64,000 bases of DNA, taken from Clostridium sp. OS1-26. Lineage in GTDB: Bacteria > Bacillota > Clostridia > Clostridiales > Clostridiaceae. Positions 1 to 8,027 of the stretch are shown here, piece after piece (positions within the stretch are counted from its first letter, which is position 1; every line of letters starts with the position of its first letter). The notes beneath the pieces are model-generated. The model saw only the letters and a list, made by a program, of their open reading frames with translations, had not been told where the DNA came from and did no database searches. The translations under genes were made by a program, and so were the position numbers. The stretch lies in assembly GCF_030915445.1 (NCBI RefSeq), contig NZ_CP133264.1:124001-188000 (forward strand), in the 5' to 3' direction.

Positions 1-956
1 GCTTTAGCTATGAAAAATCTATCGCCTTGTTTATTTAAAGTAATTTTTTCTACATCTGCGCCCTTAGATAAAAGTTTCTTACATTCAAATTTTGAAAAAC
101 CATAGTTTAAAAGCATGCCAGCGTCTTTATTTCTTACTTTAAATGTTGGAGACCCCATAACAACTGAAAGCATTCTCACTCCATCTCTTGTAGCGGTCGC
201 TGATATACAGTACTTAGCTTCATCAGTAAAACCAGTTTTTAATCCATCACAACCTTTGAAAAATCTCACTAATTTATTGTGATTTACTAATCCTATTGGG
301 CTTTTTCTTCCTTCGGATATTGTCTCCATATATGTTCCTGTGTATTTCAGTATAGCTGAATGTTTTAGAAGTTCTTTGGACATAATTGCTATGTCATAAG
401 CTGTAGTTATATGGCCAGCTGCACTTAATCCTGTACAGTTCTTAAATGAGGTATTTTTCATACCAAGCTGACTTGCTTTTTCATTCATAAGCTTAACAAA
501 AGCATCTTCGCTTCCTGCTAAGTATTCTGCCATAGCTACTGCTGCATCATTACCAGAAGCTATTCCAATACCTTTAATTAGGTCCTCTACACTTCTAACT
601 TCACCAGTATCCAACAGCATAGAACTTCCACCCATTTTTTTAGCATTTTCACTTACTGTAACTTTATCACTCATCTTGATTCTTCCAGAGTCTACTGCCT
701 CCATCGCTAGAAGCATAGTCATAATTTTAGTTACAGATGCAGGTGGTAATTTCTCATTGGAATTTTTTTCAAATAATATTTTACCACTTGTTGGTTCCAT
801 CAATAATGCAGATCTTGCATCTACACTTAGTCCAGCTTCTGTTACATTAGTTTCTTCTTTTTTGTTTGGTTCCGCTTTAACAATTGTTGAAAAAATACCT
901 ATAACAAAAAATAGAATTAATAGTAAACTTATTAAGGCCTTATTTCTCTTTTTCAT
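1..956 (-). CDS. dacF: D-alanyl-D-alanine carboxypeptidase (DacF-type), 3' end cut by window
   Basis: Penicillin-binding protein 5-type serine peptidase that trims the terminal D-Ala from peptidoglycan stem peptides outside the membrane. All three active-site motifs are visible: SVTK at about residues 74-77 (Ser nucleophile), SGN at 134-136 and KTG at 240-242. An N-terminal hydrophobic signal segment covers residues 8-28. The start ATG at 956 follows a GGAAGGAGG ribosome site. The gene runs off the left edge, so about 319 codons are seen and the C-terminal beta domain is missing. In Bacillus, dacF lies just upstream of the spoIIA operon; a dacF-spoIIA transcript may continue left of the window, but this cannot be seen. 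Confidence 0.95.
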   Translation of the reverse strand, partial: MKKRNKALISLLLILFFVIGIFSTIVKAEPNKKEETNVTEAGLSVDARSALLMEPTSGKILFEKNSNEKLPPASVTKIMTMLLAMEAVDSGRIKMSDKVTVSENAKKMGGSSMLLDTGEVRSVEDLIKGIGIASGNDAAVAMAEYLAGSEDAFVKLMNEKASQLGMKNTSFKNCTGLSAAGHITTAYDIAIMSKELLKHSAILKYTGTYMETISEGRKSPIGLVNHNKLVRFFKGCDGLKTGFTDEAKYCISATATRDGVRMLSVVMGSPTFKVRNKDAGMLLNYGFSKFECKKLLSKGADVEKITLNKQGDRFFIAK

Positions 957-1039
957 TTTTAATTTCCTCCTTCCTTCAATTCTATTTTTTCCCGAAATTA
1001 ATAATATTATCACCAAAATATTTAAAATAGACGCAAAAC

Positions 1040-1079
1040 AACAAACCAGAGATATCTAATTTGACACCTCTGGTTTATT
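1040..1079 (-). terminator. Terminator after deoB
   Basis: A 9-bp perfect stem, AAACCAGAG with CTCTGGTTT (1043-1051 and 1068-1076), lies 16 bp past the deoB stop. On the minus strand it is followed by GTTGTTTTG. It separates deoB from dacF. Confidence 0.75.
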
Positions 1080-1091
1080 ATAAAATTTAAA

Positions 1092-2264
1092 TTACTTTAG
1101 TATTTCCTTTGCAAAGCTATCTCCATATAAGTTGTTCTCAATTTTGAGCAAATCAAGTATAGTCTTGCCTATATCAGAAAAGCTTTTTCTTACACCTATG
1201 TTTATGCCACTTTTTATTCTTTTACCATATACAATCACTGGTATGTATTCTCTGGAATGATCTGTACTTTCAGTAGTTGGGTCACAACCGTGATCCGCAG
1301 TTAATATTAAAATATCATCTTCTTTCATAGCGGATATAATTTCAGGTATTCTATTGTCTACGTCCACTAAAGCTTTAGCATATCCTACAGCATCATTTCT
1401 ATGACCATACAACATATCAAAATCAACTAAATTAGTAAATATAAGCCCATTCTTGTTTTCTTTCATGTATTGTAATGTTTTGTCTATTCCATCCATGTTA
1501 TTTTTAATATGAACAGCATCTGTTATTCCTTTTTTGTTATATATATCTTCTATTTTCCCTACGGCCATAACACTTATATCCTTTTCTTTGATATATTCCA
1601 ACATAGTTTTATCAAAAGGATCTAGTGCAAAATCTCTTCTATTTGATGTTCTAGTAAATTGTCCAGGCGCTCCTACAAAAGGTCTTGCGATTATTCTTCC
1701 TATAGCCTTTTCTCCTACAAACATTTTCCTTGCTATTTGACACATATTGTACAACTCATCTAAGGATATAACATCCTCATGAGCAGCTATTTGAAATACA
1801 CTATCAGCTGATGTATAAACTATAGGCGATCCAGTTTTTATGTGTTCCTCTCCTAGTTCTTTAATTATTTCCGTTCCTGATGCTACTTTATTTCCAATTA
1901 TTTTTTTTCCAATTTTTGATTCAAATTCTTTTATTATGTCTTCAGAAAAACCTTCAGGATATGTATTAAGTGGTTCTTTGAGTATAACTCCTGCTATTTC
2001 CCAATGTCCTGTTACTGTATCTTTTCCTATAGATAGCTCTGCACATTTACCAAATGAGCCTATTGGATTTTCACACTTAGCTATATTTTTTATTCCATCT
2101 ATATTACCTAAACCTAACTTTTCCATATTAGGTAAACTTAGTCCTCCAACAGCCTTAGATACATTTCCTAAGGTATTACTTCCTACATCTCCATACTTTG
2201 CTGCATCTGGCATTTCTCCAATACCAACGCTATCTAATACAATCAATATAGTTCTTTTTATCAT
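1092..2264 (-). CDS. deoB: Phosphopentomutase
   Basis: Interconverts (deoxy)ribose-1-phosphate and ribose-5-phosphate in nucleoside salvage; cytoplasmic metalloenzyme of the alkaline phosphatase superfamily. The 390-aa length is normal for the family. The N-terminus [12 protein letters not shown] carries the first metal-binding Asp, KDTVTGHWE holds the phospho-acceptor Thr, and [10 protein letters not shown] plus DHSRE near the C-terminus are further metal-binding motifs. The neighbourhood xerD-deoB-dacF matches Bacillus (xerD-drm-punA-dacF), except that no purine nucleoside phosphorylase gene lies between deoB and dacF here. ATG at 2264 follows GAAAGGAAGG. Confidence 0.97.
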   Translation of the reverse strand: MIKRTILIVLDSVGIGEMPDAAKYGDVGSNTLGNVSKAVGGLSLPNMEKLGLGNIDGIKNIAKCENPIGSFGKCAELSIGKDTVTGHWEIAGVILKEPLNTYPEGFSEDIIKEFESKIGKKIIGNKVASGTEIIKELGEEHIKTGSPIVYTSADSVFQIAAHEDVISLDELYNMCQIARKMFVGEKAIGRIIARPFVGAPGQFTRTSNRRDFALDPFDKTMLEYIKEKDISVMAVGKIEDIYNKKGITDAVHIKNNMDGIDKTLQYMKENKNGLIFTNLVDFDMLYGHRNDAVGYAKALVDVDNRIPEIISAMKEDDILILTADHGCDPTTESTDHSREYIPVIVYGKRIKSGINIGVRKSFSDIGKTILDLLKIENNLYGDSFAKEILK

Positions 2265-2285
2265 ATATACCTTCCTTTCTTCTCA

Positions 2286-2420
2286 TTTATCCGATGACTA
2301 CCCGCTCTAATACTCCCTCTTCTCCAAGCGGGAGTAAAGAGCGGCTACGTCCCTGGATAACGATTTCTAAGCATCAGGTGGAGTTAAAACTCCATCTGAC
2401 GCCAAGAATTCTGTTTATCA
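2286..2420. repeat. Intergenic repeat F2, full copy between xerD and deoB
   Basis: Starts TTATCCGATGACTACCC and ends AAGAATTCTGTTTAT. Inside are an imperfect hairpin around ACTCCC...GGGAGT (stem CGGGAGT) and a second stem, GGAGTT...AACTCC. The same blocks recur at 23208-23406 and, with an internal deletion, at 4352-4427. No coding sequence is seen in it. Confidence 0.75.
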
Positions 2421-2431
2421 TATGTTCATTA

Positions 2432-2475
2432 AAGCATCTAAAAGAAAATGACAAGTCAAAGATGCAACGGATATT
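2432..2475. repeat. Partial copy of intergenic repeat F1 next to the xerD stop
   Basis: The block AAGCATCTAAAAGAAAATGA then CAAGTCAAAGATGC matches the left end of the 160-bp F1 element at 21530. The right half is missing. It lies 9 bp beyond the xerD stop codon. Confidence 0.65.
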
Positions 2476-2483
2476 AACTTATA

Positions 2484-3362
2484 TTATGCTCTTGGGTGAG
2501 AATTTTTATAAATTTCAGCTATTTTATTTTTTCTAGAAATACTAGAGTATATTTGTGTTGCAGATAAGTCTTTATGTCCTAATAACTCCTGTACAGATTT
2601 AATATCTGCACCATTTTGAAGTAAATGTACAGCAAAAGAATGCCTTAGAGTAAAAGAATTTATAACTTTATCTATTCTAGCTTCTTCTGCATAATGTTTA
2701 ACTATTTTCCAAAAACCCTGCCTGGTCATTTGAACACCTTTTATATTTAAGAAAAGCAAGTCCAAATTATATGTATTCAATTCAGCTCGAATATTTAAAT
2801 AATCCTCTAGACACTTTATTGCTACTGATCCTATAGGTATTATCCTTTCCTGATTCTTTGAGCCCTTACATTTAACATAACATAATTTTAAATTTATATC
2901 ATAAATAGTAAGATTTAAAAGCTCAGATACTTTCATACCTGTAGCATACATTACTTCAAGCATTGCTTTGTCCCTTATACCCTTATTTAGCCTTAAATCT
3001 GGTGCTGATAAAAGTTTATCCACTTCTTCTATTGTTAATACTTTTGGGATATTATGTTTAATTTTTGGTATTTGATAACTTATTACTGGATTCTCACTAA
3101 CAATTCCTTTTGCTAGTAAATATTTATAAAAATTTCTTAATGATACAATATTTCTAACTATTGACGAAAGAGCTCTTCCTTGCTTCTGTAGATATTGAAC
3201 ATATGCCATTATTGAAACTGTTCCAACATCTTGAATTTTCTCTTCCCTTTCCTTTATGAAATCACAAAATCTGCTTACATCTCTAATATATGCATCCATA
3301 GTATTTTTACTAGCATGTTTTTTTTCTAAATTATCAATATACTTTAATAAATAGTTATTCAT
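2484..3362 (-). CDS. xerD: Tyrosine recombinase, XerD-like, with altered catalytic residues
   Basis: Full-length (292 aa) Xer family protein, with an N-terminal SAM-like core-binding domain (about 1-85) and a C-terminal catalytic domain. XerC/XerD normally resolve chromosome dimers at dif. Synteny (spoIIM-xerD-deoB-dacF) and the closing HPRA motif support XerD. Two of six catalytic positions look changed: the usual GLRVSEL reads GMKVSEL (Arg I to Lys), and the usual PHxLRH reads SFTLRH (His II to Phe). The beta-hairpin Lys, second Arg (LRH), GHKD His and Tyr nucleophile (TQIYSS) are kept. Family assignment is firm, full activity is not. The start ATG at 3362 follows AAAAGGTGGGAGAAAGTT. Confidence 0.88.
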   Translation of the reverse strand: MNNYLLKYIDNLEKKHASKNTMDAYIRDVSRFCDFIKEREEKIQDVGTVSIMAYVQYLQKQGRALSSIVRNIVSLRNFYKYLLAKGIVSENPVISYQIPKIKHNIPKVLTIEEVDKLLSAPDLRLNKGIRDKAMLEVMYATGMKVSELLNLTIYDINLKLCYVKCKGSKNQERIIPIGSVAIKCLEDYLNIRAELNTYNLDLLFLNIKGVQMTRQGFWKIVKHYAEEARIDKVINSFTLRHSFAVHLLQNGADIKSVQELLGHKDLSATQIYSSISRKNKIAEIYKNSHPRA

Positions 3363-3620
3363 AACTTTCTCCCACCTTTTGGGTATTATATTTGTTAAAA
3401 TCCCAAAAATTTTTCAAAAACGTAATTATAATTGTAAATTACGTCTAAATTTCTACGAACTAAACTGTGTACAAATATACTGTTGTCATACACATTAGGC
3501 TTACTTATAAAATTATATAATAAATAATCTAAAAATCTAGGTAAAAATAATCCAAAAAAATAAGTATAAAGAAACATTTTAACACAATTATGAAAAATGA
3601 ACTAAACTCTTCATTTTTAA

Positions 3621-4271
3621 TCATATGATTACACTTCCTATACTTGCTATTATCAATTTAATCATATTAGGGGTAATATATGCTTCTGTAAAAAATCCTA
3701 TAAACATAACAATTATAACAAGTATAAAAGAAAGTGAATAAGAGGTTATTCTAATCCATATATTGGAAATCCATTGCTTATTCGTTTTATCTTTTAATAT
3801 AGTTAATGAAAATTCCATAGCAAGTACAGAGGCGAATATTATACATGGGATATATATAATATTTTGTGGAAGTACGCCTAAAAGTGAAAACCACATTCCT
3901 TTTATCCCCATTCCATTTATTACAAAACTAATGGTAAATCCTATGGTGAATCCTTTTATAATGTCAATTATTAATATTACAGGTATACCTATCATAGTTA
4001 AGCCTAGAAACCACACCGCTGCCAATATAGGTATATTACTTTTTATTGTCTCAATAAAAATAGACTTATAATTTATGTTTCCCGATCCAATTGAACTATT
4101 AAAGTTCTTTAAATAACTTAAAAGATCACTTTTTTCAAAGCTCCCCATATACTTAACACTGTATATTCCTAGTACTATTCCTGTGCATATACATAAAAGA
4201 CTTATAACATAGAGCCAAAAATTATTTTGTACATGTTTATTTATGATATTTAACATTTTGTTTTCTGACAT
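3621..4271 (-). CDS. spoIIM: Stage II sporulation protein M
   Basis: Integral membrane protein of the DMP peptidoglycan machine (SpoIID-SpoIIM-SpoIIP) that drives engulfment of the forespore; it anchors and localises SpoIIP and SpoIID. The 216-aa product has about five hydrophobic segments (near 17-37, 75-100, 103-125, 130-150 and 178-210), normal for SpoIIM. The ATG at 4271 follows a GGGGG ribosome site. It lies between a Nudix gene and xerD, as in Bacillus. In B. subtilis spoIIM is sigma-E dependent; no promoter could be assigned here with confidence. The 258 bp between spoIIM and xerD hold no convincing gene. Confidence 0.93.
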   Translation of the reverse strand: MSENKMLNIINKHVQNNFWLYVISLLCICTGIVLGIYSVKYMGSFEKSDLLSYLKNFNSSIGSGNINYKSIFIETIKSNIPILAAVWFLGLTMIGIPVILIIDIIKGFTIGFTISFVINGMGIKGMWFSLLGVLPQNIIYIPCIIFASVLAMEFSLTILKDKTNKQWISNIWIRITSYSLSFILVIIVMFIGFFTEAYITPNMIKLIIASIGSVII

Positions 4272-4351
4272 AGTTTTATCCCCCTTTGTTTAGTTACCTT
4301 TTTAATATTTATGATATTCAAAGGAGTTATATGACTATGTTTAAAATCATA

Positions 4352-4427
4352 TATTTATCCGACTGGATAACGGCTTCTAATCTTAAGCTGGAGAAAACTC
4401 AAGCTTAAGCGAAGAATCCTGTTTATA
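4352..4427. repeat. Intergenic repeat F2, internally deleted copy
   Basis: Shares the F2 ends (TTATCCGA at 4354 and AAGAATCCTGTTTATA at 4411) and the central CTGGATAACG block, but lacks the middle hairpin. Its right end supplies the stop codon of the Nudix gene. An internal stem, CTTAAGCT...AAGCTTAAG, is present. Confidence 0.65.
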
Positions 4428-4944
4428 AAAACATAAGTGCACTTATAGTTTTAGCATCTGTTATTTCACCATTTTTTATCATTTCTTTAATTTTATCTAT
4501 CTTCATCTCTCTAACATTAATAAATTCATCTTCATCCCCTAAATTGTCTTTGCCTTTATACAAATTCTCAGCCTTATATATATAAATATACTCATTACAA
4601 AATCCCGGACTAGTAACTACCTTGCCTAAATAGCTAAATTCTTTAGCTTTATACCCAGTTTCCTCTTCCAATTCTCTAATACCACATAGTTCTATATCTT
4701 CATCTTTTTCAATTTTTCCTGCAGGTAATTCTAAAATAACTTTCTCTATTGGCTTTCTGAATTGTTCAACTAAAAGTATTGTATCTTTATCCTTGTATGC
4801 CACTATGGCAACTCCTCCAGAATGATTAACAATTTCTCTATTAGATTTTCTTCCATTTGGTAATTCAACAGTATAAACATTTACATCAATAATTTTACCC
4901 TTATATATATTTTTAACTTCCAAGGTCTTTTCATTAAAATTCAT
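4423..4944 (-). CDS. nudF: Nudix hydrolase, ADP-ribose pyrophosphatase
   Basis: Hydrolyses ADP-ribose (and similar sugar nucleotides) to AMP and ribose-5-phosphate. A complete Nudix box is present, GKIEKDED...RELEEETGY (GX5EX7REUXEEXGU), at about residues 76-98, following the LPAG turn typical of ADP-ribose hydrolases. Length 173 aa is normal. The gene is next to spoIIM, as nudF is in B. subtilis. Its last codons run into the F2 repeat, which contributes the stop. Confidence 0.92.
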   Translation of the reverse strand: MNFNEKTLEVKNIYKGKIIDVNVYTVELPNGRKSNREIVNHSGGVAIVAYKDKDTILLVEQFRKPIEKVILELPAGKIEKDEDIELCGIRELEEETGYKAKEFSYLGKVVTSPGFCNEYIYIYKAENLYKGKDNLGDEDEFINVREMKIDKIKEMIKNGEITDAKTISALMFL

Positions 4945-5078
4945 ATTAGTATCCCTCCGCTATATTAGCATATAAAAACTTCATACTCAAAATTATAATA
5001 ATGTATTTCGAGTAATTTATTATAATTTTATACTTTCAATATATAATTGTCAATTAAAGGAACATGTTCAAATCTAAT

Positions 5079-5117
5079 CATGTGAAATAAAATAACAAGT
5101 CAAGGATTCCAAGGATA
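5079..5117. repeat. Degenerate fragment of repeat F1
   Basis: ATGTGAAATAAAATAACAAG then TCAAGGATTCCAAGGATAA resembles the left arm of F1. Only one arm is recognisable, so the assignment is tentative. Confidence 0.4.
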
Positions 5118-5118
5118 A

Positions 5119-5155
5119 ATTTAACCCCTAGATTGCTACAATCCAGGGGTTAATC
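5119..5155 (-). terminator. Strong hairpin after the 58-aa gene
   Basis: A 15-bp stem with loop TAG: TTAACCCCT-GGATTG pairs with CAATCT-AGGGGTTAA, with one G-U pair. It lies about 80 bp downstream of the small gene. The following U-tract is weak, so it may work as a terminator or a processing/stabilising hairpin. Confidence 0.6.
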
Positions 5156-5232
5156 AAATAATCTCTAAAAACAAAGTATAGACTTTACATATAAAATCAA
5201 TAATAAAACTTACGCAAGGTGAACTAAAATAT

Positions 5233-5409
5233 TTACTCTTCTATTTGCTCATTAATTTTCTTCATAAGTCTTTTATAATATCTAATAATTTCTCTTAGTT
5301 CTTCTTCCTTATCGCCATCGTCTACAAGTTTTTCTCTTAGTTCATTAATTCTATTCGATATGAGATTTTCTATGTTTTTTATTTCTTCAAATTCTAATTC
5401 TAGTTTCAT
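5233..5409 (-). CDS. Small acidic coiled-coil protein, 58 aa, unknown
   Basis: ATG at 5409 follows an excellent ribosome site (AAGGAAGGTGAT). The 58-aa product starts MKLELEFEEIKNIENLI and is rich in Glu, Lys, Leu and Ile with heptad-like spacing, suggesting one or two long helices forming a coiled coil. No Cys, signal peptide or membrane segment. It has its own hairpin downstream and lies between spo0A and the Nudix gene. Function not recognised; the good ribosome site and clean ends make it a real gene rather than chance. Confidence 0.7.
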   Translation of the reverse strand: MKLELEFEEIKNIENLISNRINELREKLVDDGDKEEELREIIRYYKRLMKKINEQIEE

Positions 5410-5471
5410 TTTATCACCTTCCTTGTTAAATTATTATGTCAAGATTTTTTATTTTAGAATATTATATAAAA

Positions 5472-5506
5472 AAAGGCAGATTCTTAGGTCCTATTATCTG
5501 CCATTT
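5472..5506 (-). terminator. Terminator of spo0A
   Basis: Stem GGCAGAT...ATCTGCC (5475-5481 and 5496-5502), followed on the minus strand by seven T residues. It begins about 30 bp past the spo0A stop. Confidence 0.85.
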
Positions 5507-5534
5507 TGAGAATTATCTATGTTTAAACTTATTT

Positions 5535-6350
5535 TTAGGACACTTTATTTTTTAATCTCAATTTGTCCGCTACCATTGCTATAAATTCACTATTTGTAGG
5601 CTTACCTTTATCATTATGTATAGTATAGCCAAATATTTTATTGATAGTTTCAACTTGACCCCTTGACCATGCCACTTCAATAGCATGTCTTATTGCTCTT
5701 TCTACTCTGCTAGCTGTTGTATTATATTTTTTTGCAATGGAAGGATATAATTCTTTAGTTACTGCAGATAAAAGTTCCATATTATTTACTACCATTGTTA
5801 TAGCTTCTCTTAAGTACATATAACCTTTAATATGAGCTGGAACTCCTATTTCATGTATTATATTAGTTATTTCTTGTTCAAGATTTGTAGGTTCACTCTT
5901 GGTAAATTTTATTTCTGTTGTATCAATTAATGATATTGTCTTTTTTGTCTCATCTCCACCACTTATTGTGTTGTTAAACATTTGTCTAATTCTTTTAGTA
6001 AATACATCCATATCAAAAGGTTTTACAACATAATAATCTGCTCCTAATGTAATTGCTCTTTGAGTAATTTTATCTTGCCCTACTGCAGAAAGTACAATTA
6101 CTCTTGGCATAGGATTTATATCCATACTATTTAATCTTTCTAAAACACCAAGTCCATCAAGATGAGGCATAATTATATCTAATACTACTAAATCTGGCTT
6201 CTTTTCTTCAATAAGCTTTAAAGCTTCTACTCCATCTTTTGCAATACCAGTAACAACAATATCCCTTTGGTTTAACAGATAATCATTTAGAATGTTACAA
6301 AATTCTTTATTATCATCTGCTATAATTACACTTATTTTTGATTGTTCCAT
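5535..6350 (-). CDS. spo0A: Sporulation master regulator Spo0A
   Basis: Response regulator that, when phosphorylated, binds TGTCGAA boxes and starts sporulation. The N-terminal receiver domain has acidic ADD near residue 11-13, the phospho-acceptor Asp at about 58 in [12 protein letters not shown], and the conserved Lys in VVKPFD. The C-terminal DNA-binding domain has the signature [19 protein letters not shown], nearly invariant in Spo0A. 271 aa is normal. ATG at 6350 follows GGGGAGTAAGGA. It precedes spoIVB in the usual order but has its own promoter (sigma-H-like, overlapped by a 0A box) and terminator, so autoregulation is likely. Confidence 0.98.
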   Translation of the reverse strand: MEQSKISVIIADDNKEFCNILNDYLLNQRDIVVTGIAKDGVEALKLIEEKKPDLVVLDIIMPHLDGLGVLERLNSMDINPMPRVIVLSAVGQDKITQRAITLGADYYVVKPFDMDVFTKRIRQMFNNTISGGDETKKTISLIDTTEIKFTKSEPTNLEQEITNIIHEIGVPAHIKGYMYLREAITMVVNNMELLSAVTKELYPSIAKKYNTTASRVERAIRHAIEVAWSRGQVETINKIFGYTIHNDKGKPTNSEFIAMVADKLRLKNKVS

Positions 6351-6400
6351 ATTCCTTACTCCCCTTTATTTTTATTTTATTCCCATATCTTAACAAATAA

Positions 6401-6430
6401 TAGATTCGACAAAACAATTTTAATTCCTTC
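6401..6430 (-). promoter_or_regulatory. Sigma-H-type promoter with overlapping 0A box, spo0A
   Basis: On the minus strand AGAAGGAATT, an 11-base gap and GTCGAATCT match the sigma-H consensus (RNAGGAWWW-N11/12-RNNGAATWW). The same bases contain a perfect 0A box, TGTCGAA (6405-6411), inside the -10 region. This agrees with the known sigma-H and Spo0A control of spo0A in Bacillus; activation or repression through this box is inferred. Confidence 0.75.
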
Positions 6431-6461
6431 TTGTAATGAAAAATTTTTATCAAATATGAAT

Positions 6462-6493
6462 AAAAGATAGCATAATTATCATGCTATCTTTTA
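6462..6493 (-). terminator. Terminator after spoIVB
   Basis: Stem AAAAGATAGCAT...ATGCTATCTTTT (6463-6473 and 6481-6492), with a T-rich flank on both sides. It separates spoIVB from the spo0A promoter. Confidence 0.8.
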
Positions 6494-6587
6494 TTATACT
6501 ACTTTTTACATTCATTTTACCATAGATTTTGATATTATTAAAAATTTTTACAGTATTTTTTTCATTATTCTTAGTTTTACTACTATT

Positions 6588-7805
6588 CTATTTTGTTAGT
6601 ATATTTGCATCTTTAAGCATCCATTCTATATATATTCCGTATCCAACATCCGGTTTATTTATCAGAACATGTGTTACAGCTCCTATTATTTTGTTATCTT
6701 GTATAATAGGACTTCCACTCATACCTTGAACAATCCCTCCTGTTTTCTCTAAAAGCACTGGATCTGTAACTTTTATAATCATGCTTTTAGGCCCTGGAGT
6801 ATCTTGTGATAAAAGTTTTTCTATTTGTATATCATAATATTTAGGATCATCTCCGTCTATAGTAGTTAATATCTTTGCTGGGCCTTCTTTTATTTCATTA
6901 CGTAATGCAACTTTCATTGGTTTGTTATATTTGTTTGCCAATTTAGTGTTGCTTTTACCGAATACACCACATTCAGTATTCTTTTGTATATGCCCTAGTA
7001 TTGTTTCTTCATTTACAAATATACCTTTTAATTCTCCTGGATTTCCTCTTAACCCTCTTTTAACTGATACTATTGAAGATGATACTATTTCTCCAGAATT
7101 TATACTTAAGATTGTACCTGTATCAATATCTGTTATAGGATGACCAAGAGCAGCAAACATTTTAGTTTTATCATCGTAGAATGTTAAAGTTCCTACTCCA
7201 GCAGTAGAATCTCTTATCCAAAGTCCTATCTTATAATTTTTATCTTCTGAACTTTTAATAGGCTTTACTATTTTCTCAAGTTGTTCTCCTTTTCGTTCTA
7301 TAGTAATTTTTAAATTTTTTCCTTCTGAACTATTGATTTGGCTTTGTGTCTGTTCTGCATTTTTAACCAATGTATCATTAATTTTTATTATGTTATCTCC
7401 TATCTGTATTCCACCTAAGGCTGCTGGGCTTGACACTTTTCCATTTTCAGTTTTTATATCTGATAAAGCCACAACCAGTACTCCTTTTGTGCTTAGCTTG
7501 ACTCCTACTGGCTGACCTCCTGGATACAAAACTATATCATTGCTTACGGATTTTATTGAAACAGATTTTACTGGAAAAATTCCTAATAAATTTACACTTG
7601 CCTTTTTATCTTTATTAGTATTACTAGAAGCTTTTACAGTATCAGTTTCCTCACATACTTTCACAAATGTATTAGATTTTATCGATTGACCTTCTCTTAT
7701 AAATATTGTTGTAGGTATATTTTGAACTTTAAAATAGGCAACTAATGTTATTAACAGGATTGGAGTTAACATCCAGCACAATATCTTGCTTGTTTTCTTA
7801 ACCAT
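6588..7805 (-). CDS. spoIVB: SpoIVB serine peptidase
   Basis: Forespore-made, secreted signalling protease (family S55) that cleaves SpoIVFA to trigger pro-sigma-K processing. The 405-aa product has an N-terminal membrane/signal segment (about 8-25), a PDZ domain in the middle (around VSSPAALGGIQIGDNIIKIN) and a C-terminal peptidase domain with the His of ALGHPITD and the Ser of GMSGSP. The start at 7805 is chosen because a perfect GGAGGTAAAAGC precedes it; an upstream ATG would add 28 residues without a ribosome site. The recN-spoIVB-spo0A order is conserved in sporeformers. Confidence 0.95.
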   Translation of the reverse strand: MVKKTSKILCWMLTPILLITLVAYFKVQNIPTTIFIREGQSIKSNTFVKVCEETDTVKASSNTNKDKKASVNLLGIFPVKSVSIKSVSNDIVLYPGGQPVGVKLSTKGVLVVALSDIKTENGKVSSPAALGGIQIGDNIIKINDTLVKNAEQTQSQINSSEGKNLKITIERKGEQLEKIVKPIKSSEDKNYKIGLWIRDSTAGVGTLTFYDDKTKMFAALGHPITDIDTGTILSINSGEIVSSSIVSVKRGLRGNPGELKGIFVNEETILGHIQKNTECGVFGKSNTKLANKYNKPMKVALRNEIKEGPAKILTTIDGDDPKYYDIQIEKLLSQDTPGPKSMIIKVTDPVLLEKTGGIVQGMSGSPIIQDNKIIGAVTHVLINKPDVGYGIYIEWMLKDANILTK

Positions 7806-8000
7806 GCTTTTACCTCCTGTCATTTTTGCATTTTTTATAATTTTAAGTTGCCCTCTTAAATATCTTATTATGCTATTATATACTTTCAATTAAAGTTAAT
7901 ACTTTGATGTAAAAACTAATTTTTTGACTATCGTTAATTTTTTAAATGGATTAATCTTATTTTTACCAAAAGAATACAATTTTATGAGTGAAATAATAAA

Positions 8001-8027
8001 AAAAGACTGCAACTAATGCAGTCTTAT
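8001..8027 (-). terminator. Terminator overlapping the recN stop
   Basis: Stem AAGACTGCA...TGCAGTCTT (8003-8011, 8017-8025) followed on the minus strand by T7. The recN stop codon is inside the stem. Confidence 0.85.

Noticed and set aside
1840..2310. 156-codon plus-strand open frame opposite deoB
   Set aside because: Lies wholly antisense to a clear deoB; Pro/Ser/Ile-rich shadow translation without ribosome site.
3395..3577. 60-codon minus-strand open frame between spoIIM and xerD
   Set aside because: No ribosome site; composition of Phe, Tyr, Leu and Asn expected from random AT-rich DNA; no recognisable motif.
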